Positions 57,542 through 64,000 of a stretch of DNA of 64,000 nucleotides are shown here, piece by piece. The stretch's first letter is position 1. Each line of letters begins with the position of its first letter. This DNA is from Strobilurus pachycystidiatus (taxonomy: Eukaryota > Basidiomycota > Agaricomycetes > Agaricales > Physalacriaceae), in assembly GCA_019915135.1 (NCBI GenBank), contig JAHLMK010000015.1, forward strand, positions 1,337,536 through 1,401,535. Direction: 5' to 3'. The notes beneath the pieces were generated by a model, which saw only the letters and a program-made list of their open reading frames with translations, searched no databases and had not been told where the DNA came from. Both the position numbers and the translations under genes were made by a program.

Positions 57542-59933
57542 TTATCTCTCCTCATCCGTGTTGACCGACCGTTCCTCAGTCTCCCTTCGTGTCCAAGATC
57601 CGTCCCAGAATTCTCTGGGTAATACCATTGGGTTGAAGCCACCGGTGCGTAGTTTATCCTCGACGAGCTCGTTGTGTATGATGACCGCTTCGTCCAGGAA
57701 GAAGTTGTAGCTGAGCGAAGAGACGTCACCAAGATTAAGTTGTCATAGTCCAGGTGAGCAAAAGTGGGGCTCACGTTCGCGCGGCCATTTCTCTAACCAC
57801 AGTTTGAAAGGCTCCATACCAGACGTTCGTCTCTTCGCAAGCGGAAGAGTTGAAGACGCAACGTCCAACCTCGTCAAAGATCTCCTTGTACAGGGCAGGG
57901 TTACAGTGGATATTGCAATACTCGTCGCTCTCGGCATGGCAGTTGGCACCGTGGAATACGTCCAATAGATAGCGACAGCGGGCTGTCAACCGGATATGTC
58001 CCCGCTTCTCCAGATGCTCTAGCAAGTGGCATGCCTTGTCAAAAAAGATGTGTGTCGGGAACGCTTCGGGGAGCCATTCAGGAAATAGGCTCTCAATGAA
58101 TGACTACGAGGTTGGTAAGTCTCATCTGGTCTGGGTCTCCTCGTAACGACGTGGTCCTCACCCTCATGGCCATTACTCCTTCAGCTCGAAAAAAGACTGT
58201 CCTACCAACGATCATACCACAAGGGCGGACTGCCACCTGGTCGTTATGTGTATACCGTCGACGGGTGAGTCGTTTCCTTTTCTTTTTCCAGGCAGGCTCC
58301 TTATCCATGACCGGCAGCCGTTTCTTTTTTGCCTGACTAGAAGACGTAGACGGGCCCACCAATTCGTCCTCGTCACTGCTGTCGTCCTGTTCTTCGGGTT
58401 CTCCCCTTTCCGCTGCAATGCAATGGTAGTCTGCTTCTGCAGACGGTTCACGAATTCCTGGGCTTTCGACCGCTGGGACCCGTGCTGCCCGCTTATGGAG
58501 CTCGTTTGTCGACGAACGCAGCTGAGCAGCTTCCAATCCTTCCAATCCTTGATGTTCGGGATCTGCACACGATCGTTTCCCCGGAAGATGATCGTTGTTG
58601 CAGTCCAAGACGAAACACATCAACCGCCGCTCGGCATGGACGGAGCAGAACTTGTCCTTGGGGTTCTCTAAGGGCACAATACATGGGAGGTTGTTGTCAT
58701 CCGGAGCTACAGAACAGCAAGAATGTCCTAACGAGACGCCGTCGAAGACACATGCATGCATCCGTTCTACACCCGTTATCAGCAGCTTGCCCATGTATCC
58801 TTTATGATTACGCACCAATGACTCCATCCACCTTGATGAGCTTGAAGCATAGATCGCACACATGCCCGTACAGCGGCTGGCCAGTACCTGCGATCTCCAA
58901 ATTGCGATCCTCGAGTGCAGCGTCGAATCGTTTCGATTGGTCCCCGAGATGAGGGACAATTAAAAGCCTTCCTGGCATTCGATCGTACCACTTGAAGAGA
59001 GCCAACATCCAAAATGTAGTCCAAATGATGTCCCGATCCAGACGCCATGACAGTGTTGAGCCTCTTGCCCACGGACGTCCCTCGAGCAGCAGGTTGTAGA
59101 CGGTGCAAATTCCCACAGCAGATGCACTGTGTAAAACTAGGCATCAGTGCTGTCACCGACGACCGCGGGCTCACTCACTGCTGCAGAACCATTTCGTATC
59201 GCCAGTGCTCGGCCAGGTCCCTCTCTACGTAGCTGTGAAGCTCTGCATGGATATACTGAGGAATTCCCGAGTAATACACTCGAGCTGGGGCTGCGCCATC
59301 GGCATTGCGTACCCAATATGCAGGCCAGAAGTAGGTTTTGCAGTCTGTACGGAAGTCAAAGTCGGAAGGAGTACTTTACAATGAAAGGCATGTCTTACGG
59401 CGGCAATATTTGGATATGGCGTATACAGGTTGGATACCCTTCGCCAATGTGAACAACTTGCATTCGATTGGCCTGTTCTTGCTTTGCTGGAGTGCCGTTG
59501 TAGGGCAGTTGGGACAGAGCTTGACAGGCGGAGCTATGACCTTGACACCTGGACGATGGATCATTGTTCATCACGTTGCTTAACAGTACTGCCCAAGACT
59601 CTCACCGATCCGGTGCTTCCCCCCATATTTAGCCAACAAAACCTCCACCTTTTGCTCGGAGGGGAGGGTACACAAAATTGGCATGTGGTCTCGTATCACC
59701 GCCCAGAGATCGTCCACGTCCGATACGGCCATGTCCAAAAGCAACGCCGACGTCACCAGCAAATTTTCAGGCAATTCGACAGGCCAGAGGGCGTTCCCAT
59801 CACGCAGAGTCTCTCCATGGACGTTCACAAGAGCGATGAAAGTGGCGAAGGTCTCCAGCGTCAGCGAATGTGGAGCCCACGTCAGTTGCTCGAGACCGTC
59901 GGCGATGGCTCGAAGAAGAGCGGGAAGGAACAT
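57542..59933 (-). CDS. KDZ transposase-family protein (CxC5/CxC6 clusters)
   Basis: Seven exons (59606-59933, 59399-59548, 59179-59344, 58816-59126, 58162-58766, 57775-58103, 57542-57710) join in phase to 685 aa without a break. The N-terminus MFLPALLRAIADGLEQL and FATFIALVNVHGETLRDGNA opens the protein. A CxC5-type cysteine cluster follows (KLCPNCPTTAL ... YAISKYCRR, HVCDLCFKL). The CxC6-type cluster is DKFCSVHAERRLMCFVLDCN with RSCADPEH. RNase H-like catalytic residues fit HACVFDGVSLGHSC (Asp), IFFDKACHLLEH (Asp) and NSSACEETNVWYGAF (Glu), as in KDZ transposases. A linker with nuclear localisation signals (KKKRLPVMDKEP, WKKKRKRLTRRR) lies between. It may be an active transposase or a domesticated relative. 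Confidence 0.88.
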
Positions 59934-60071
59934 GGTGGGAGTTCTGGACCAAGAACGGGGTCGGACACTCGTAATTGGCTTCACACTGAACAGACACACA
60001 TTGCAAATTGTTCCGGGTCTTTGAGCATGACTGCCATAAGCTCCAATATCTACAAGTACACTCCTCACTAT

Positions 60072-62586
60072 CTACTGCGCTTCATGTGCCATTTGCAGAG
60101 CAGCCAATTCCTTCTGTTTGGCCAGCGCCTTTGCCAGGGACGCTTCTGGCTTGTAGACTTTCTCGGATGGGCCCATGGCTGCAAGTCGCAGCATCAGGTT
60201 GTCGTAGCCAAGAGCAGAAGACTGCTTCAGGCTGTCCAAATACTTGGTCGCTCTCTCGTGGTAGGGAGGATCCAGATCCTTGCTTGCTACAATCTCCAGG
60301 AGCTCACCAGCCTTGACAAGAGGACGCAAGAGATCACCCCGCCCATCCGCTTTCAGAAACGCATTCATGTCAGCTTGCACGAAGACAGCGTCGAGAATGT
60401 CTATACTCGTCATCATCAGATGCATGTCGCCGTTTTGAAACGTTGTACTCACCGTCGGGTTGATCGGCATATTTCCCCAACTCTCGCTCGCCAGCTTTCT
60501 GCAGCTCTTGCCGAAAGCTCTTGGCTCGGAACATCGCGCTGATAGGTGGTGCAAGCTCGCGCCATTCAGCCACAGTGAACGTCAGAGGTTTAGGTCGGCT
60601 AACGGTCTGTCGCCCAGCCAATTTGACAGTGAGGGCATGGATGAACTTCGCCTTCTCAGGGATAGACATCAGCCATTTGCAGTACAGCGCGTGCGCAGCC
60701 TGCCGCTTAGCCACTCGAGCTTCCTCGCGAGCCAGTCGAGCTTCCTCACGGCTCGTGCGACTGTTGCCTGGTTCCGGAAACTATATGCATGAGCGCAGGG
60801 AGAGAGAAGGCAACGTTCTGAAGAACTCACCACATTGTCATGAAGCGAGACAGTAAGTCGGTAATTGAGATGTTCTCCGGGAGTGGTGCGAAAGGGCACC
60901 CAGATCCACCCTTTCTTGTCGTCCCCGGCAGCTTTGCCGTCTTGCTCTGGCCTTACACTGTAGTGAAAGATGGGTTGTTTCTCCAGGGAGCAGAGGAGTG
61001 CATATGAGCTGGCGTCCGCGGGAAGACCGGTTTCATTCGCCTCGAATTTCAGCAAAGGGGTGGTGACCGGGGCGGAGGAAAGCCCGGACTTGGTCGCCAG
61101 AGTGAAGTTTCCCAAAGCCCCCACACCCGCCATCCGGCAGCTCTCTCGCAGGTAAAGGTCGATGACCTTCAAGAGTGCGAATTCCCACATTCCGAGTCAT
61201 GTCCAGTCCCCACTCGACCCCTGCAGCTGGTACGCTGGCGATGATGTTCATACCTAAATCAAAGTCCTCTATCCTTCTCTGACGGTCGTCGTGTAGTATG
61301 ATCAGCATCCAAAAGACCGTCCCGGTACCATCTTCGTCGTCAGCGGGCAAAGTGATGACCTTGTAGTCCTGTTCCTTCATGAGCACTTCCAAAGTTGTGT
61401 CCTCAGGGGGGGGGACACGGTTGTAGAAAGGGACTGTGATCTAAGTGAGTTTCCCATCTCATTTGGGATTGTCGGAGTGTACTGACTTTCTGCAGCGGGT
61501 GTACATCGACGTCGCTTGCGGCCTCGGGCGTGGTCATCGTCCATATCGGGAGATTGTTCGCGAAATGCATCGTCGAACCGGTCAACGTCCATGGGAGTGC
61601 CGAGGTCGTCGCCATAGTTGGCCGCAGGCGCTGGGTGGATCGTCAAATCCTTCGGGTTGACTGTCTGGGGAGGTTCGAAGTTCGGTTCAATCGTGCCGGA
61701 CGTTCCGGGTAATTCGCCAGTGGATCCCGGTGCAGCAGCAGCGGATACGGCCTGGGCGGGGAGATTCGGCCTGGGCGGCAGCAGATTCGGCCCGGCCGGC
61801 AGCAGATTCGAGCTGACTGGCAGCAGATCTGGCTTCGGCGGCAGCAGTTTCGAGCTGGATGGCAGCAGGTTCGGTCGGAGGGCTACCAGTTTCACCCTGA
61901 GAGCTAGCAGTCCCGCCCTGAGCGCTTTCCAAACCACCCTCAGCGCCAGCGGCTGCGCCTCCGTCACCCGCACTTCCGCCACCACCCCGCCTATTTCGCC
62001 ACCGGCGGCGGTACTACTTCCTGAACCAGGAATTCGAACTGGTCCGGCCTCAGCGCCAACGGCCTTAGGCTTCTTAGGCTTCTGCAGGTACAACAGCATG
62101 AGGGAGAAGAAGACACACAACTGGCAATTTAGCACGAACCGTGGTCTTCGCGCTCTCATACTCAATCACAATGCCACCCGTAGGGAGGCCGATGTATGGA
62201 AACAGCAGCTTTTCGTACGGTGTGCAAGCGGGGTCCTTCTCGAGAACTAGATCCCAACGAATGTTTACCTCCTTGGCCTTCAACACTTGCCATGTCTCGC
62301 TTCTCTTCGTTGGGAAAAATTGGTCGATCCTGACGTGGATGTCGTCAAATAGCCTTATGATATTCTAGACGGACGCATGAGTGACAGAGTGGGTACGCTC
62401 GACGACAAACGGCCGACTTACATCGACGTCCGGCTCTTTGAGGACCTGACTGTGGGTCGCAGTCAGTACAAGTCGTAGGAAAGGGAAGCAGAGAAGAACT
62501 GACTATTGCCTCCAAGAGATGGGCCGACAGTTCTTGAGGCGAGTGGAAGTCTTAGTCCTCGGGGCGGGAAGCTTGGGGGCGCTCAT
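60072..62586 (-). CDS. Unknown 707-aa nuclear-type protein
   Basis: Not recognised. Eight exons (62504-62586, 62422-62449, 62140-62364, 61487-62081, 61234-61433, 60831-61166, 60453-60780, 60072-60400) join in phase. It starts MSAPKLPAPRTKTSTRL, then IIRLFDDIHVRIDQFFPTK. Residues 110-300 are low-complexity, encoded partly by a minisatellite, and end with DDDHARGRKRRRC. A folded region follows (DDEDGTGTVFWMLIILHDDR, YLRESCRMAGVGALG, KKGWIWVPFRTTPGEHLNYR). The C-terminus is helical (AKRQAAHALYCKWLMSIPEK, LAKALAKQKELAALQM). The join at 61233/61166 uses a weak GTACCA donor chosen only because it keeps phase, so that exon border is uncertain. Located 138 bp upstream of the KDZ gene and co-oriented. 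Confidence 0.65.
61740..61900. repeat. Coding minisatellite
   Basis: Diverged units of about 30 bp built on GGCAGCAG(A/T)TT(C/T)G, repeated at least five times. They fall in the low-complexity part of the 707-aa gene and keep two frames open. Confidence 0.7.
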
Positions 62587-62665
62587 GACTACCAGAGCGG
62601 CGTGGGCGTTTGTAGTGAAAACGCTGGTTAATTGCACAGCCACAGCAGTCTGATTTAGAGGGGGC

Positions 62666-62933
62666 CTGCTAAACACGTGCGTTTCTTCACAGTTTGACAT
62701 ATGAATGTTTACTAAAGAGTGTGGCGCAGATAGTGTATTCTTGTTCGTGCTATTTAACCTCCGTCCATTCACCGCCAGCCCTTCTCCCATAGCGCGCCTG
62801 CATCTGCTAAACACGTGCGTTTCTTCACAGTTTGACATATGAATGTTTACTAAAGAGTGTGGCGCAGATAGTGTATCTTGTTCGTGCTATTTACCTCCGT
62901 CCATTCACCGCCAGCCCTTCTCCCATAGCGCGC
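62666..62933. repeat. Tandem duplication of about 130 bp
   Basis: Copy 1 is 62666-62798, copy 2 is 62804-62933. Both start CTGCTAAACACGTGCG and end CCCATAGCGCGCC, differing by a few single-base indels. The right copy contains the last 13-14 codons of the minus-strand gene ending at 62891. Confidence 0.9.
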
Positions 62934-63997
62934 CACTGCATCAGCCCTGTCACGACTATCGCGCATCTTGGCGCAGGCCCGTTTACACTGGTCTTTTTGT
63001 CTGGGTGAGCTTCCTGCCCAAGGTTATGCAATGAGATATTGTCGTGGACAGAGTAGTGCCGCACAAACCTCGGGATCAAATAGCTCCCCAATGGTTTTAC
63101 GCCAAGCCAAATCTATCGTCATCGACAGCTTGTGATCCACGTACTTTTCAAGAAAGACGATAACATCGACAGTGTACTGAAGGGGAAGTGCCCTCTGGAG
63201 TTTCTTGGGGGTGGGCCGTGTTGAATGATTAGCGCGTGTATGAGCCTGGAGAGTCGATATGAGTAATCTTTTGTGATGAGGAAACACGTCATCGTACGCG
63301 TTCGAGGGTGATGGCGCAACCTGCGAAGAAGAAGGGGAAGGTGCAGGCGGTGGCGCCGCTTGAGTAGGACCAGCCGTACTGGCGACCGAGGCCGCATGAC
63401 TGGATTCTGGGCTGGCCGTCCGGGGAGGTGGCTGAGACGAGCCTTGGAGATGTTCGTGTTCGCTGTCGGATGAGAACTCTTCCTCTCGTCGTGTCTAATA
63501 GGCATATCATGTTGTGTCGTTTTGACAACAGAAAAGCTCTTACGGAGGCGGTTCTTTACGTTTCTGGCCGGCGACCTCCCCGCATTGTGGTAGCTCTTCT
63601 ATATCCCACCGAGATGGTGCAGGGATGGGCCAGTGATTACGAACGGCGGATATGTCGACGTGCTGGCACGGTGTTACCTCGAGACGTCCGGTCATCTCAA
63701 TCCACTGCGTCTCTTGCCCTTGACCCATACCAGAAACGGATCCGAAGGTTCCGTCACCTGGAGAGCTTGGGCGAGTCTTTTGTGGTCGTAGATAACGAGG
63801 AAAGGCCAGATCCCCTCGGGAAGGGCAATTTTCATGATAGGACCCACTCGATTCCCATTCTACACATAGAGATGACGCCCAGTTTAGCAAACAACGCAAA
63901 GGCGAGAAAGGTCACTCACAGCATCCAACAGCGCAAGAAAACGACACAGTCCTCGAGCTTCCTCCCGTCTCCGCCATGTGGGGAGCAGTTGACGTAA
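62891..63997 (-). CDS. Partial unknown protein, runs off the right edge
   Basis: The 5' end lies beyond the window. From the edge inward the exons read RRREEARGLCRFLALLDA, then NGNRVGPIMKIALPEGIWP and FLVIYDHKRLAQALQ. Then a middle part cannot be resolved: several frames are open from 63520 to 63800. A Ser/Pro-rich exon follows from about 63500 (TRREEEFSSDSEHEHLQG, PPPAPSPSSSQ), continuing YDDVFPHHKRLLISTLQAH and QYTVDVIVFLEKYVDHKL to FDPE. A last exon (EAHPDKKTSVNGPAPRC, then MGEGLAVNGRR) ends at 62891. The join at the last intron (63018-63072 region) is phase-consistent. No family recognised. The 3' end is part of the tandem duplication. Confidence 0.55.
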
Positions 63998-64000
63998 AAA

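Noticed and set aside
57136..57564. Plus-strand frame of 142 codons and a minus-strand frame of 129 codons in the same place
   Set aside because: Both open over GC-rich sequence; neither has motif, splice or promoter support.
62015..62060. GAATTCGAACTGG, tRNA T-loop-like phrase
   Set aside because: No acceptor or anticodon stem can be drawn; it lies within a coding exon.
62700..62730. GTGTGGCGCAGATAG, similar to the hAT terminal repeat
   Set aside because: Only GTGGCGCAG matches; the phrase is part of a local tandem duplication with no 8-bp target duplication.
1..64000. CRISPR arrays, bacterial operons, ribosome-binding sites or riboswitches
   Set aside because: None seen; introns throughout show nuclear eukaryotic DNA.

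Overview
The window is nuclear DNA from a filamentous basidiomycete, most likely an Agaricomycete (mushroom-forming fungus). Genes are dense, on both strands, and broken by many short introns (about 43-70 nt) with GT-AG borders; phase-compatible joins across these introns give complete proteins. Basidiomycete-type gene families appear: a KDZ CxC5/CxC6 transposase, a TET/JBP-like dioxygenase, a ricin-B-type lectin, F-box families and a MYND protein. All exon models were built by eye and checked only for reading-frame phase.

Region 1 (1-10.7 kb), mostly resident genes: TMA22/DENR, a 496-aa charged and proline-rich protein, a CYSTM stress-type peptide, a tail-anchored protein of unknown function, an F-box/leucine-rich protein, an F-box-like ankyrin protein and a small mitochondrial-looking protein. 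The last two overlap as stop/start TGATG.

Region 2 (10.67-16.26 kb): a tRNA-Ala(CGC) gene with an intron, followed 32 bp later by an apparently complete 5.46-kb hAT transposon (8-bp target duplication, 17-bp terminal inverted repeats). Its single nine-exon gene fuses a Ulp1/C48-type cysteine protease to a hAT transposase in one open frame of about 1,422 aa.

Region 3 (17.2-44.6 kb), mostly conserved core genes: a 1,986-aa protein of unknown function, a DJ-1/PfpI protein, a small coiled-coil protein, UDP-glucose 6-dehydrogenase, V-ATPase subunit a (VPH1), BRO1/ALIX, MIC10, a ricin-B lectin, tRNA-splicing endonuclease SEN34, a nuclear coiled-coil protein, an intron-containing tRNA-Gln(TTG), a MYND zinc-finger protein and an unknown 251-aa protein. 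A transposon-end-like sequence lies just 3' of tRNA-Gln, mirroring the hAT next to tRNA-Ala.

Region 4 (45.9-64 kb, continuing past the right edge), an accessory block: a Cys-rich coiled-coil protein, four proteins of unknown function (226, 1,040, 391 and 707 aa), a chromo-like protein, a TET/JBP-like 2-oxoglutarate dioxygenase with a broken frame, an intact CxC5/CxC6 KDZ transposase and a truncated last gene. It resembles the KDZ plus TET/JBP gene sets known from mushroom genomes and is the best candidate for a large mobile or co-mobilised unit. The Ulp1-hAT fusion element is the other strong candidate for something new.
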